From: Flavobacteriales bacterium
Lineage (GTDB): Bacteria > Bacteroidota > Bacteroidia > Flavobacteriales > JADGDT01
DNA: 36,821 nt
Direction: 5' to 3'
Assembly (NCBI GenBank): GCA_023145275.1
Contig: JAGLEB010000137.1
Location: forward strand, 1-36,821
Positions 15,837 to 24,188 of this stretch are shown one piece after another. Position 1 is the first letter of the stretch, and each line of letters opens with the position of its first letter. The translations under genes were made by a program, and so were the position numbers. The notes under the pieces are model-generated. The model had not been told where the DNA came from and searched no databases. It was given only the letters and a program-made list of their open reading frames with translations.

Positions 15837-16638
15837 TGTCCTCATATCTGTTTATCGTGGCGAAAATCCAGAATATTTTCAAAAGGCCTTGAAATCAGTG
15901 TTTGAGCAAAGTTTAATGCCTGATGAAGTAGTACTAGTAAAAGATGGACCATTAACACCTGAATTAGATAAGGAAGTATCTAGTTTTCAATTGAAGTATT
16001 CCGAGCTAAAAATTGTTTCGCTTAAGGATAATGTGGGCCTAGGTGTTGCCTTATCAAAAGGTTTAGATGCATGTACAAATGAAATCGTCGCTAGGATGGA
16101 TACTGATGATATTTGTGATGAAAGTAGATTTAGAAAGCAAACAAATTTTTTAATTAATAATCCAAATATTGATTTAGTAGGCAGTAATATTTCTGAATTT
16201 AATACTAATCACGAGCAACCTGTATCTTATAGAAAGTTACCTGAAGCTAGTGAAGCAATTTATAATTTCGGAAAAAGAAGAAACCCTATTAATCATATGA
16301 CCGTTATGTTCCGAAAAACTTCGATAGAGAAAGTTGGAGGATATTTGCCATTTATGGGATTTGAGGATTATTATCTTTGGGTTAGAATGTTTGTTTCTGG
16401 GATGAAACTTTACAATATTCAAGAAGATCTTGTTTGTGCTAGGGTAGGAAATGATATGATTGGGAGAAGAAAAGGTTATGAGTATATGAAGGCTGAAATA
16501 AAACTTTTTAAAGAGTTCAATAACTTAGGATACTTAAGTAATAAAGAATATAAAACAGTATTGCCCGTTAGATTATTGGTAAGAGTGCTTCCAAAAAAGG
16601 TTCTTTCATTAATATACGATAAGTTTTTAAGAAATTAG
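15817..16638 (+). CDS. Glycosyltransferase, GT2 family
   Basis: A 273-residue GT-A fold inverting glycosyltransferase. The N-terminal strand FSVLISVYRGENPEYF and SVFEQSLMPDEVVLVKDGP are typical of GT2 enzymes. The metal-binding DTD sits at 95-97 within ARMDTDDICD, and GFEDYYLWVRM supplies the ED catalytic-base region. It resembles amylovoran/AmsE-type transferases. Donor and acceptor are not predictable. It starts 20 bases inside the upstream gene and is the second of only two separate glycosyltransferases in the locus, which limits the repeat unit to about three sugars unless genes elsewhere help. Confidence 0.9.
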   Translation: MTNLKFSVLISVYRGENPEYFQKALKSVFEQSLMPDEVVLVKDGPLTPELDKEVSSFQLKYSELKIVSLKDNVGLGVALSKGLDACTNEIVARMDTDDICDESRFRKQTNFLINNPNIDLVGSNISEFNTNHEQPVSYRKLPEASEAIYNFGKRRNPINHMTVMFRKTSIEKVGGYLPFMGFEDYYLWVRMFVSGMKLYNIQEDLVCARVGNDMIGRRKGYEYMKAEIKLFKEFNNLGYLSNKEYKTVLPVRLLVRVLPKKVLSLIYDKFLRN

Positions 16639-16692
16639 TATACCTGTTAATATATAGATATACCTTATATTTACCAAACACTAAAATAGAGT

Positions 16693-18126
16693 ATGAATCA
16701 TGCCTCTTCAGCAATAAACATTAATGTGAGAAAACTTTCACCATCCATAGAATTTAGCATTTGGGAAAGGAAATTATTATTATTTATAGTAGATTTCCTG
16801 ATTCTTATGATAAGCTTACTAGTTTATTATAAAATTGATTCTCCAGATTTGCGATATCATGAGATTATTACTGTAAAAGATGGTGGCCTATTTTATGGAG
16901 TAACTTTATTTTGGATTCTTTCGAGCATATTCAAATTGTATGATCTAGAGATTGCAAATACTACGAGAAAGATACTCCCTCTTGTGTTTTTTATTGGGTT
17001 GTTATTCCCAACTATGTTTATGTTTACTCCTAGGATTACGCCATACCTACCTAGTCAGAGAATAATAATTTTAGGATTTGCACTTGGATTTGCTTCTTTG
17101 TTGTCGTTGTGGAGAGTTTTTTACGCCTATCTTATTCATGCTCCAAGGTTTTTCAGGAATGTTATTGTTCTAATTTCTAGTGATTTCGATGATGAATTTG
17201 CTGCAAAAATGAAGAAAAATATCGAAGGCAGTAATGAACATAATGGGTATAGGATAAAGAGATTCTATTCTTTATCGACAAAAAATAAATCAGACCTTTC
17301 ATTAGAAAGAATGCTTGATAAAGTTGTTTCTAATCGGATTGTTGATAATATAATTATTCTCGATCAAGATCATGAGAATATTTCAGTAGGTCTTAATAAG
17401 GTGCTTATAAAAGCTATACAAAATGGTGTTGATGTACAAACCTACCTAAATCTTTATGAAGATTTAACTGAAGCACTTCCTCTGAATCTTGCGGGCCGTC
17501 AATTCTATACTATTTTCCCGATTTCTCGTCATAATTCAAACTATTTTTATCAATTATGGAATAGAGTTCTTGATATTTTATCATCTGTGTTTGGCTTGTT
17601 TATTACCATTCTAATTATTCCATTCATTTTTGTAATTAATCTTTTTGTTAATAGAGGCCCATTATTTTATTCTCAGCTTCGTGTAGGGCAAGGAGGTGAT
17701 GAATTTAAAATAACTAAATTCAGATCGATGGTTATTAATGCTGAAGAAAGTGGAGCTAAGATGGCCACAAAAGGGGATGCTAGAATAACAAAATTTGGCG
17801 GATTTATGCGTAAAACTAGGATAGATGAGTTACCTCAATTTTGGGCCGTATTAAGTGGGTATATGAGTTTAATTGGACCACGACCTGAAAGAAAAGTTTT
17901 TGTAGATCAACTCTCCGAAAAAATACCATTTTATAATGCAAGACACCTTGTTAAACCTGGTATTACTGGTTGGGCTCAGGTGAAATATCCCTATGGTGAA
18001 AATCTTGAAGATTCGTATAATAAGTTAGAATATGACCTTTACTATATAAAGAATAGATCTGTGACTATTGATATTAGGATTGTCTTGAAAACGATCAGTA
18101 CCATCATATTTTCTAAAGGACAATAG
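16693..18126 (+). CDS. Initiating polyprenyl glycosylphosphotransferase (WbaP/WcaJ type)
   Basis: A 477-residue membrane enzyme that moves a sugar phosphate from a UDP-sugar to undecaprenyl phosphate, the first step of repeat-unit assembly. The N-terminal part has four hydrophobic segments (about 25-140) and a nucleotide-binding-like soluble domain (about 150-270). A fifth membrane stretch (about 292-318) then leads into the catalytic bacterial sugar transferase domain, with FYSQLRVGQGG, ITKFRSM, RKTRIDELPQFWAVL, SLIGPRPE and KPGITGWAQV. The acidic DE pair and the PRP motif needed for phosphoglycosyl transfer are present. The first sugar is unknown. It lies 54 bases after the GT2 gene and is closed by a terminator. 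Confidence 0.93.
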   Translation: MNHASSAININVRKLSPSIEFSIWERKLLLFIVDFLILMISLLVYYKIDSPDLRYHEIITVKDGGLFYGVTLFWILSSIFKLYDLEIANTTRKILPLVFFIGLLFPTMFMFTPRITPYLPSQRIIILGFALGFASLLSLWRVFYAYLIHAPRFFRNVIVLISSDFDDEFAAKMKKNIEGSNEHNGYRIKRFYSLSTKNKSDLSLERMLDKVVSNRIVDNIIILDQDHENISVGLNKVLIKAIQNGVDVQTYLNLYEDLTEALPLNLAGRQFYTIFPISRHNSNYFYQLWNRVLDILSSVFGLFITILIIPFIFVINLFVNRGPLFYSQLRVGQGGDEFKITKFRSMVINAEESGAKMATKGDARITKFGGFMRKTRIDELPQFWAVLSGYMSLIGPRPERKVFVDQLSEKIPFYNARHLVKPGITGWAQVKYPYGENLEDSYNKLEYDLYYIKNRSVTIDIRIVLKTISTIIFSKGQ

Positions 18127-18150
18127 AGAGATTGGATGTAATTTTTTTTT

Positions 18151-18197
18151 AAAGGATTAAATAGCTTGTTAAATGTTATTTAATCCTTTTCTTTTTG
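18151..18197 (+). terminator. Terminator after the initiating transferase gene
   Basis: A perfect 13-bp inverted repeat, AAAGGATTAAATA (18151-18163) with TATTTAATCCTTT (18177-18189), has a 13-base loop and is followed by TTCTTTTT. It sits 24 bases past the stop codon and immediately before the gmd promoter, so it probably ends the main polysaccharide transcript. Confidence 0.8.
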
Positions 18198-18207
18198 GTT
18201 TAAAGTA

Positions 18208-18215
18208 TATATTTG
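18208..18215 (+). promoter_or_regulatory. Candidate gmd promoter, -7 box TATATTTG
   Basis: A match to TAnnTTTG just downstream of a terminator and 17 bases before the ATG at 18233. The implied transcript start lies after the earlier in-frame ATG at 18173, supporting the later start. No -33 TTG is at the usual distance. Confidence 0.6.
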
Positions 18216-18232
18216 TACAAACTAATTGCAAA

Positions 18233-19348
18233 ATGAAAAAAGTAGCACTTATTACTGGAGTAACAGGGCAGGATGGAGCATATCTAAGTGAGTTATTACT
18301 CAAGAAAGGATATGTTGTGCACGGTATTAAACGAAGATCATCGTTGTTTAATACTGATAGGATAGATCATTTATATCAAGATCCCCATGTCGACAATAAG
18401 AACTTTATTCTTCATTATGGCGATATGACTGATTCTGCAAACCTAATACGTATTGTCCAGGAAGTTCAGCCAGATGAAATATATAATTTGGCAGCAATGA
18501 GTCATGTTCAAGTTTCATTCGAAACACCCGAATATACTGCTAATGCTGATGGGCTAGGTACACTAAGATTGTTAGAGGCTATTAAAATATTAGGATTAGA
18601 ACAGAAAACTAGAATATATCAAGCTTCCACATCCGAACTTTATGGCTTAGTGCAGGAGGTTCCTCAGAAAGAAACAACACCATTTTATCCGAGAAGTCCA
18701 TATGCTGTTGCAAAAATGTATGCATATTGGATTACCGTAAATTACAGAGAAGCGTATGGAATGTACGCTTGTAATGGAATTTTGTTTAATCATGAATCAC
18801 CTATTAGAGGAGAAACTTTTGTTACTAGGAAAATTACTAGAGCGGCTTCGCGAATAGCCTTAGGCACTCAAGATAAAATTTTTCTAGGAAATTTAGATGC
18901 TAAACGAGATTGGGGCCATGCGAAAGATTATGTTCGTATGATGTGGATGATTCTCCAAGCCGATGAAGCAGAGGATTGGGTTATAGCATCGGGTGTAACG
19001 ACTACAGTTCGCGACTTTGTTAAGTTTGCATTTAATCACGTAGGTATAGAGCTAGAATTTAAAGGAGAAGGAGTTGACGAGAAGGGATATGTGAAAACAT
19101 GCAACAATGCTGAATATCAACTAGAAATAGGAAAAGAACTTGTGGCTGTAGATCCAAGATATTTCCGACCTACCGAGGTAGAATTACTTATAGGTGATGC
19201 AACAAAGGCACGTACAAAATTAGGGTGGACACCTGAATATAATCTAGCGAGCTTAGTAGAAGATATGATGCAAAATGATATTAAGTTGATGAAAAAAGAA
19301 CAATATTTGAAAGATGGAGGGTACGAGACTCTTAATTATTTCGAATAA
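18233..19348 (+). CDS. gmd: GDP-mannose 4,6-dehydratase
   Basis: Converts GDP-D-mannose to GDP-4-keto-6-deoxy-D-mannose, the first step to GDP-L-fucose. At 371 residues it is full length. The Rossmann motif TGVTGQDG (8-15), the catalytic STSELYG (132-138) and the YxxxK pair Y157/K161 in SPYAVAK are intact, as are the substrate segments NHESPIRGETFVTRKI and RDWGHAKDYV. An in-frame ATG at 18173 would add 20 residues unrelated to the family and lies inside the terminator, so the start at 18233 is used. The next pathway enzyme, fcl, follows but only after 376 non-coding bases, so the two may be transcribed separately. Confidence 0.97.
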   Translation: MKKVALITGVTGQDGAYLSELLLKKGYVVHGIKRRSSLFNTDRIDHLYQDPHVDNKNFILHYGDMTDSANLIRIVQEVQPDEIYNLAAMSHVQVSFETPEYTANADGLGTLRLLEAIKILGLEQKTRIYQASTSELYGLVQEVPQKETTPFYPRSPYAVAKMYAYWITVNYREAYGMYACNGILFNHESPIRGETFVTRKITRAASRIALGTQDKIFLGNLDAKRDWGHAKDYVRMMWMILQADEAEDWVIASGVTTTVRDFVKFAFNHVGIELEFKGEGVDEKGYVKTCNNAEYQLEIGKELVAVDPRYFRPTEVELLIGDATKARTKLGWTPEYNLASLVEDMMQNDIKLMKKEQYLKDGGYETLNYFE

Positions 19349-19724
19349 GTTATCGCTCAGAGCTACGCAAAGAAGGCTCAAAGATCATATTTTAGTAGAG
19401 GGTAAATTAGTGATTGAACTGAAAACTGTTGAAGTACTAACTTATCTTAAATAGGGAGAATACAAATTAGGTTTATTAATTAAATGGTTCTCGTATTTAA
19501 TGGTAATTCAAAATAATTAATAGCCTAAGTTAAGGTTAAAGGCAAAAAGGTTGACAGGGTTATAAGCTCATAACCTTTTGATCTCGTACCTGTTAATCCG
19601 TTAAAATAACAGTAGAACTAATTAAATTTAACGTTTCAAAACTGACAGATGGTATTAGACGAATCATACTGTAACACTTTGTGTTTCTTTGTGAGTCCTT
19701 TGTGTACCTCGGTGAAATAATCAT
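19349..19724. other. Long intergenic region between gmd and fcl
   Basis: No gene is seen in these 376 bases. Visible structure: a 6-bp hairpin GGTTAT/ATAACC (19558-19575), an inverted pair CTGTTA/TAACAG (19590-19612), the 14-base word TTAAAATAACAGTA (19601-19614) also present at 8834-8847, and a run of CTTTGTG-like words (about 19676-19702) just before fcl. Such words recall degenerate Bacteroidota intergenic repeats. No clear TAnnTTTG box was found near the fcl start. Confidence 0.55.
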
Positions 19725-20963
19725 ATGGATAAAAAATCAAGAATATATATTGCTGGTCACCGTGGTTTAGTTGGTTCAGCAATAGTGAAAAACCTACATT
19801 CTAAAGGATATAATAATATTATACAAAGAACTCATTCCGAGCTCGACCTTACAAATCAACAGGAAGTTGCAGATTTTTTTAAAAATGAAAAACCTGATTA
19901 CGTAATACTAGCGGCTGCAAAAGTCGGAGGGATTGTTGCAAATAACACCTATAGAGCCGATTTTATCTATGAGAATTTGATGATACAGAATAATGTGATT
20001 CATCAGAGTTATAAAAACGGGGTGAAGAAACTTTTGTTTTTAGGAAGTACATGTATTTATCCAAAAAACTCTCCACAGCCTATGAAAGAGGAGTATCTTC
20101 TTACCTCCGAATTAGAATATACTAATGAACCTTATGCTGTTGCCAAGATTGCCGGAATAAAAATGTGTGAGAGCTATAATATACAGTACAATACTAATTT
20201 TGTTTCTGTTCAGCCAACAAATCTGTATGGGCCTAATGATAATTTCGACCTCGAAAAATCTCATGTTCTCCCAGCATTGATTCGTAAAATACACCTTGGC
20301 AGGTCTTTAGAAAGTAACGATTGGAAAACAATAAGAACCGACTTAGATAAATTGCCTATTGAAGGTATTGATGGATCTTCTACTGAGGATGAAATCACCT
20401 TGAAACTTCATAAATATGGAATATCTAAACAGGGAACGAGTAGCCAGCAACTAGAAACTAGAATCGAGATATGGGGGACGGGAAAACCATTGCGAGAGTT
20501 CCTTTGGAGCGAGGATATGGCTGATGCTTGTGTTCACTTAATGGAAAAGGTTGACTTTTATGATATAGTAAAAAGTAGTTATTCTGAGCGAAATGAGATG
20601 AAAGGGAGTGAAGTTGATGAATCTCATGATATAAAAGAAACACTACTTGAAAGTTGCAAAACATCACTGTCTCAGAAATCAGAAAAGTCTATTGCCTCAA
20701 CTGGTCAAAATGAAATACGTAATACTCACATAAATATTGGTACAGGAAAAGAAGTGTCAATTAGAGCACTTGCCGAAACAATAAAAGAAGTTGTTGGATT
20801 TAAAGGTGAATTGTTCTTTAACTCCGAAAAGCCAGATGGAACAATGCAGAAATTAACTGATTCTTCTAAATTAGAATCTTTGGGATGGAAGTACTCTACA
20901 GAGCTTAGAGACGGTATACAAAAAATGCATAATTGGTATAGCACTAGGGGTAGTATATTGTAA
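19725..20963 (+). CDS. fcl: GDP-L-fucose synthase with two insertions
   Basis: Epimerises and reduces GDP-4-keto-6-deoxymannose to GDP-L-fucose with NADPH. The core is intact: GHRGLVG (11-17), GSTCIYP (107-113), Y137/K141 in EPYAVAKIAG, and the substrate loop QPTNLYGPNDNFD. At 412 residues it is about 90 longer than the common 310-320. The first extra block (about 195-246, with LPIEGIDGSSTEDEI) is of a kind I recall in other Bacteroidota fucose synthases. The second (about 278-330) is hydrophilic, Ser/Lys/Glu-rich and looks disordered; it falls before THINIGTG. No frame disruption is evident. The gene converges with the hydrolase gene, 12 bases away. Confidence 0.95.
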   Translation: MDKKSRIYIAGHRGLVGSAIVKNLHSKGYNNIIQRTHSELDLTNQQEVADFFKNEKPDYVILAAAKVGGIVANNTYRADFIYENLMIQNNVIHQSYKNGVKKLLFLGSTCIYPKNSPQPMKEEYLLTSELEYTNEPYAVAKIAGIKMCESYNIQYNTNFVSVQPTNLYGPNDNFDLEKSHVLPALIRKIHLGRSLESNDWKTIRTDLDKLPIEGIDGSSTEDEITLKLHKYGISKQGTSSQQLETRIEIWGTGKPLREFLWSEDMADACVHLMEKVDFYDIVKSSYSERNEMKGSEVDESHDIKETLLESCKTSLSQKSEKSIASTGQNEIRNTHINIGTGKEVSIRALAETIKEVVGFKGELFFNSEKPDGTMQKLTDSSKLESLGWKYSTELRDGIQKMHNWYSTRGSIL

Positions 20964-20975
20964 CGGAAATCGTTG

Positions 20976-21743
20976 CTACTCCTCCAGAAACTCACTTACC
21001 AAATTGTAAAATATTTTTGGCTGCTCAGCGTGTAGCCAATGTCCTGCTCCAATAATTTCCTCTATCCTGTAATCAGGAAAATGTAAGCTTATATCATCTT
21101 CATCTTGCGGACTTATGTAATTTGATTTTTCGCCATCTAAAAATAATGTTGGCCCATCGAAATATGCGTTATTAGGTAGCGCAACTCCAACATTTTTAAT
21201 CTTTTCAATTATTACATCTATATTAAACCTAAATCCAAGACGACCTTTATCTTCCCAATAAAGACTCTTCAATAAAAACTGCCTTATACCAAAATCATCT
21301 ATTGACTTTGCCAATTCTAAATCAGCTTGTTTTCTAGAATGTATTTTACTGAAATCTAAGCTTGCAAGAGTTTCTATAATTAGACTATGGTTAACAGGAT
21401 ATTCTTTTGGAGCAATATCAGCAACAATTAGCTTATTCATCTTTTTTTTATGCATACTTGCAAAACACATAACAGTTTTTCCTCCCATAGAGTGGCCTAG
21501 GAGGTTTACTCTTTCAAGTTGATGAATATCAATGTAGTTTTCTAAATCACTTACCATATCTTGATATGTCCAAGATTTATCATGAAAACTCCTGCCGTGA
21601 TTTCTTTGGTCAATTATATGGACTTCATATTTATTAGCGAATTGTTTGGCAAGGGTAATCCAATTGTCACCCATGCCAAATAATCCATGTAAAATTAGCA
21701 AAGGCTCTCCTTTGCCGTATATTTTAGAATATAGAGTTTTCAT
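20976..21743 (-). CDS. Alpha/beta hydrolase, YbfF-type esterase
   Basis: A 255-residue cytoplasmic alpha/beta hydrolase. The oxyanion-hole HGLFG (19-23), nucleophile elbow GHSMGG with S85, acidic residue D203 in FLDGEKS and catalytic H235 in GAGHWLHAEQP form a complete triad. The LFGMGDNW and DQRNHGRS segments match YbfF-type acyl-CoA/palmitoyl esterases. The natural substrate is unknown. Its start lies 27 bases after the stop of pdxJ on the same strand, so the two probably share a transcript; no terminator separates it from the converging fcl gene. Confidence 0.88.
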   Translation of the reverse strand: MKTLYSKIYGKGEPLLILHGLFGMGDNWITLAKQFANKYEVHIIDQRNHGRSFHDKSWTYQDMVSDLENYIDIHQLERVNLLGHSMGGKTVMCFASMHKKKMNKLIVADIAPKEYPVNHSLIIETLASLDFSKIHSRKQADLELAKSIDDFGIRQFLLKSLYWEDKGRLGFRFNIDVIIEKIKNVGVALPNNAYFDGPTLFLDGEKSNYISPQDEDDISLHFPDYRIEEIIGAGHWLHAEQPKIFYNLVSEFLEE

Positions 21744-21770
21744 ATCACCACATCACTATTTATTCTTGGA

Positions 21771-22484
21771 CTACTTTAATCTAGCCAAGTACATTTGAAT
21801 TGTATTCTCAAGGCCTAAATATAATGCTTCCGAAATTAAAGCATGACCAATTGACACTTCATCCAATCCTGGAACTTCATTCTTGAAAAACTCAATATTA
21901 TCTAAGCTTAAATCGTGCCCAGCATTTAGCCCTAGGCCTAAGTCTATTGCGAGTTTTGCAGATTCAGCATATGGAAGTATTATTGATTTGTTTCCCATAG
22001 CATATTGTGTAGCAAATTCTTCAGTATATAGCTCTACTCTGTCAGCTCCTGTTTCTTTTGCTCCTTCTATTAGATTTAAATCAGTATCAATAAATATCGA
22101 TGTTCTTATTCCAGCACTTTTAAATTCCGAGATAACTTCTTTCAAGAAGGAATGATGAACAATAGTGTCCCATCCTGCATTTGAAGTAATTGCATCTGGA
22201 GCATCAGGCACAAGCGTTACCTGTTCTGGATTTGCTTTTAATACTAGCTCAATGAATTCGGAAGTTGGATTGCCTTCAATGTTGAATTCAGTTGTAACAA
22301 TAGGCTTCAAATCAAATACATCTTTTCTAGTAATATGTCTTTCGTCTGGGCGAGGGTGAATCGTTATTCCTTGTGCCCCAAACTTCTGAGCATCAATTGC
22401 CACCTGAACTACGCTTGGAGTATCACCCCCTCTAGCATTTCTAAGTGTGGCGATTTTGTTGATGTTTACGCTTAATTTTGTCAT
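21771..22484 (-). CDS. pdxJ: Pyridoxine 5'-phosphate synthase
   Basis: Condenses 1-deoxyxylulose 5-phosphate with 3-amino-2-oxopropyl phosphate to pyridoxine 5'-phosphate in vitamin B6 synthesis. The 237-residue TIM-barrel protein has the family N-terminus LSVNINKIATLRNARGGD, the phosphate/active-site region GITIHPRPDERHI (39-51, with the conserved His/Arg) and the C-terminal LNAGHDLSLDN and SIGHALI. An upstream in-frame ATG at 22505 is rejected: it would add MRKHFIH and lies within the minus-strand -7 box at 22503-22510. It is divergent from the CBS-domain gene, with about 90 bases between the two starts. Confidence 0.95.
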   Translation of the reverse strand: MTKLSVNINKIATLRNARGGDTPSVVQVAIDAQKFGAQGITIHPRPDERHITRKDVFDLKPIVTTEFNIEGNPTSEFIELVLKANPEQVTLVPDAPDAITSNAGWDTIVHHSFLKEVISEFKSAGIRTSIFIDTDLNLIEGAKETGADRVELYTEEFATQYAMGNKSIILPYAESAKLAIDLGLGLNAGHDLSLDNIEFFKNEVPGLDEVSIGHALISEALYLGLENTIQMYLARLK

Positions 22485-22502
22485 GTGAATAAAATGTTTG
22501 CG

Positions 22503-22510
22503 CAAAACTA
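22503..22510 (-). promoter_or_regulatory. Candidate pdxJ promoter, -7 box TAGTTTTG
   Basis: Read on the minus strand this is TAGTTTTG, matching TAnnTTTG, 18 bases before the pdxJ start at 22484. It lies 22 bases from the divergent box at 22532-22539, so the two promoters overlap and could interfere. Confidence 0.5.
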
Positions 22511-22531
22511 AGACATAATTGTCATTCTATG

Positions 22532-22539
22532 TAAATTTG
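22532..22539 (+). promoter_or_regulatory. Candidate CBS-gene promoter, -7 box TAAATTTG
   Basis: A match to TAnnTTTG, 38 bases before the ATG at 22578. No -33 TTG is present at the standard distance; the upstream bases belong to the divergent pdxJ promoter. Confidence 0.5.
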
Positions 22540-22577
22540 CGTACATTTCTGAAGTTAGAATCAAAAAAAAACCTACC

Positions 22578-23234
22578 ATGATAGTTGACGAATATATAAA
22601 TAATGATTTCAAGCCTTTAAGCAAGGAAGACTCTGCAGAGTTTGCCCTCCAATTATTTGATAGCTATAATTATAATTATCTTCCAGTAGTAGAAGATGGT
22701 ATGCTCATTGCCTGCCTGTCATCCGATTTTGATTTAGAAATTGAATCGGAGAATAAAGTTGGAGACTTACTTGATTATAGTGAACTATTTTTTGTTCAGA
22801 ATAATTCGAGCCTATTAGATGCTTTAAAAGTTTCGGGTAATTCAGATACTAACATGATTCCTGTTGTTGGAGATAGGAATGAGTATTTGGGATATGTTTC
22901 GCAAGGCGATATTATGTCAGTATTTTCTAAATCTCCTTTTTTTACAGAAATGGGTGGAGTGTTGGTCGTTAAGAAATCTATTAAAGAATATGGAGTCTCG
23001 GAAGTAGCGCAGATTATTGAATCTGAGAATGCGAAAATTTTGGGATTGTTTGTCAGTGAATTTACAGGTGACGAGGTAGTCTTAACTATTAAAATAAACC
23101 AGATTAGACTGGGAGTGATTGAGGCTTCCCTAAAACGCTTTGGGTATTCTATCTTAGAAAGTTATCATGAAAATAAATTTAATGATGACATGAAAGATAG
23201 ATATGACGCATTGATGAGCTACTTAGATGTTTAA
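22578..23234 (+). CDS. CBS-domain protein
   Basis: A 218-residue soluble protein. The N-terminal part (about 1-125) carries two CBS-like repeats, visible as YNYLPVVEDGMLIACLS and MIPVVGDRNEYLGYVSQGDI, which normally bind adenine nucleotides and regulate a partner. The C-terminal 90 residues (from about GGVLVVKKSIKEYGVSEVAQ) look like a small alpha/beta domain similar to ACT domains, with the segment ESENAKILGLFVSEF. No catalytic domain is attached. The position between pdxJ and nadK is one I recall from other Bacteroidota, but the partner is unknown. nadK follows after 66 bases with its own -7 box. Confidence 0.82.
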   Translation: MIVDEYINNDFKPLSKEDSAEFALQLFDSYNYNYLPVVEDGMLIACLSSDFDLEIESENKVGDLLDYSELFFVQNNSSLLDALKVSGNSDTNMIPVVGDRNEYLGYVSQGDIMSVFSKSPFFTEMGGVLVVKKSIKEYGVSEVAQIIESENAKILGLFVSEFTGDEVVLTIKINQIRLGVIEASLKRFGYSILESYHENKFNDDMKDRYDALMSYLDV

Positions 23235-23269
23235 TTTTTTTTTTATGATACTCATTTCAATCATAAATA

Positions 23270-23277
23270 TATCTTTG
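23270..23277 (+). promoter_or_regulatory. Candidate nadK promoter, -7 box TATCTTTG
   Basis: A match to TAnnTTTG, 23 bases before the nadK ATG, giving a leader of about 17 bases. A convincing -33 element is absent. Confidence 0.5.
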
Positions 23278-23300
23278 TAGCAGACTAAAACTAAAAGTAT

Positions 23301-24188
23301 ATGAAAGTCGGTATTTTTGGACAAGCTCTTAGCGAGAAGACAAAGGTTTATGTAAAGGTTTTGTTGGATTCCCTCGAGAAGCAAAAGGCAGATATTATAA
23401 TAGAAGAGAAGTTTTATGGACTTGTTTGCAATCTTAATGCTGTTGTTTCGAAGGAATATAGCACATTTACGGAGCTTGAAGGACTTGATCGTAGTATTGA
23501 GTTGATGTTTACCCTAGGAGGAGATGGAACTATTTTAGGTGTGTTGAGCTATATTAAGGATCTAGAGATACCTATTGTAGGAATAAATACGGGTAGACTT
23601 GGTTTTATGGCCACAATATCTAAAGAAGATATTGATACAAAAGTAAATGCCATCTTTGCTGGTGATTATAAAGTTAAAGACAGAAGCTTACTTGAGTTAA
23701 AAACTTCGGATGAGGTTGATGGTATCTTATATAGTTTTGCTTTAAACGAAATCGCAATTAATCGAAAGGAAACTACTGCCATGGTAACTGTTGACGCATA
23801 TCTAAATGGCGAATTTCTGAATTCATATTGGGGTGATGGTGTTATTATTGCTACACCAACCGGATCAACAGGATATTCCCTGAGTTGTGGTGGCCCTATT
23901 ATTATGCCTGGATCTGATAATCTTGTGATAACGCCCATAGCACCTCACAACTTATATGCACGACCTTTCGTTATTCCTGACGACACTGAGATTGAGTTGC
24001 ACATTAAGGGTAGAGCTGAAAGTTATTTAGTGTCTCTCGACTCACGGGCTGTAACAGTACCCCATGGAATAAAATTAAGGATAAAAAAATCGAACTTTGT
24101 AATTAAGATGGTTCGATTTGAAGAATTAAGGTTTTTAAAAACTCTTCGTAAAAAAATGCTTTGGGGTGAAGATTATAGAAATGAATAA
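23301..24188 (+). CDS. nadK: NAD kinase
   Basis: Phosphorylates NAD+ to NADP+ in the cytoplasm. The 295-residue protein has the catalytic GGDGT (73-77, with D75), NTGRLGFMA (96-104), the NE-containing segment FALNEIAINR and the glycine-rich TPTGSTGYSLSCGGP loop, in the order expected for the ATP-NAD kinase family. The start at 23301 begins directly with the first strand MKVGIFG. It stands between the CBS-domain gene and the PorG-like gene, with 281 non-coding bases after it, so it is probably transcribed alone or with little read-through. Confidence 0.97.
   Translation: MKVGIFGQALSEKTKVYVKVLLDSLEKQKADIIIEEKFYGLVCNLNAVVSKEYSTFTELEGLDRSIELMFTLGGDGTILGVLSYIKDLEIPIVGINTGRLGFMATISKEDIDTKVNAIFAGDYKVKDRSLLELKTSDEVDGILYSFALNEIAINRKETTAMVTVDAYLNGEFLNSYWGDGVIIATPTGSTGYSLSCGGPIIMPGSDNLVITPIAPHNLYARPFVIPDDTEIELHIKGRAESYLVSLDSRAVTVPHGIKLRIKKSNFVIKMVRFEELRFLKTLRKKMLWGEDYRNE

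Noticed and set aside
20726..20995. 89-codon minus-strand frame over the end of fcl
   Set aside because: It lies antisense to conserved Fcl residues and overlaps the end of the hydrolase gene; there is no supporting start or domain.
21883..22155. Plus-strand frames of 90 and 64 codons inside pdxJ
   Set aside because: pdxJ is fully conserved on the minus strand; the antisense translations are featureless.
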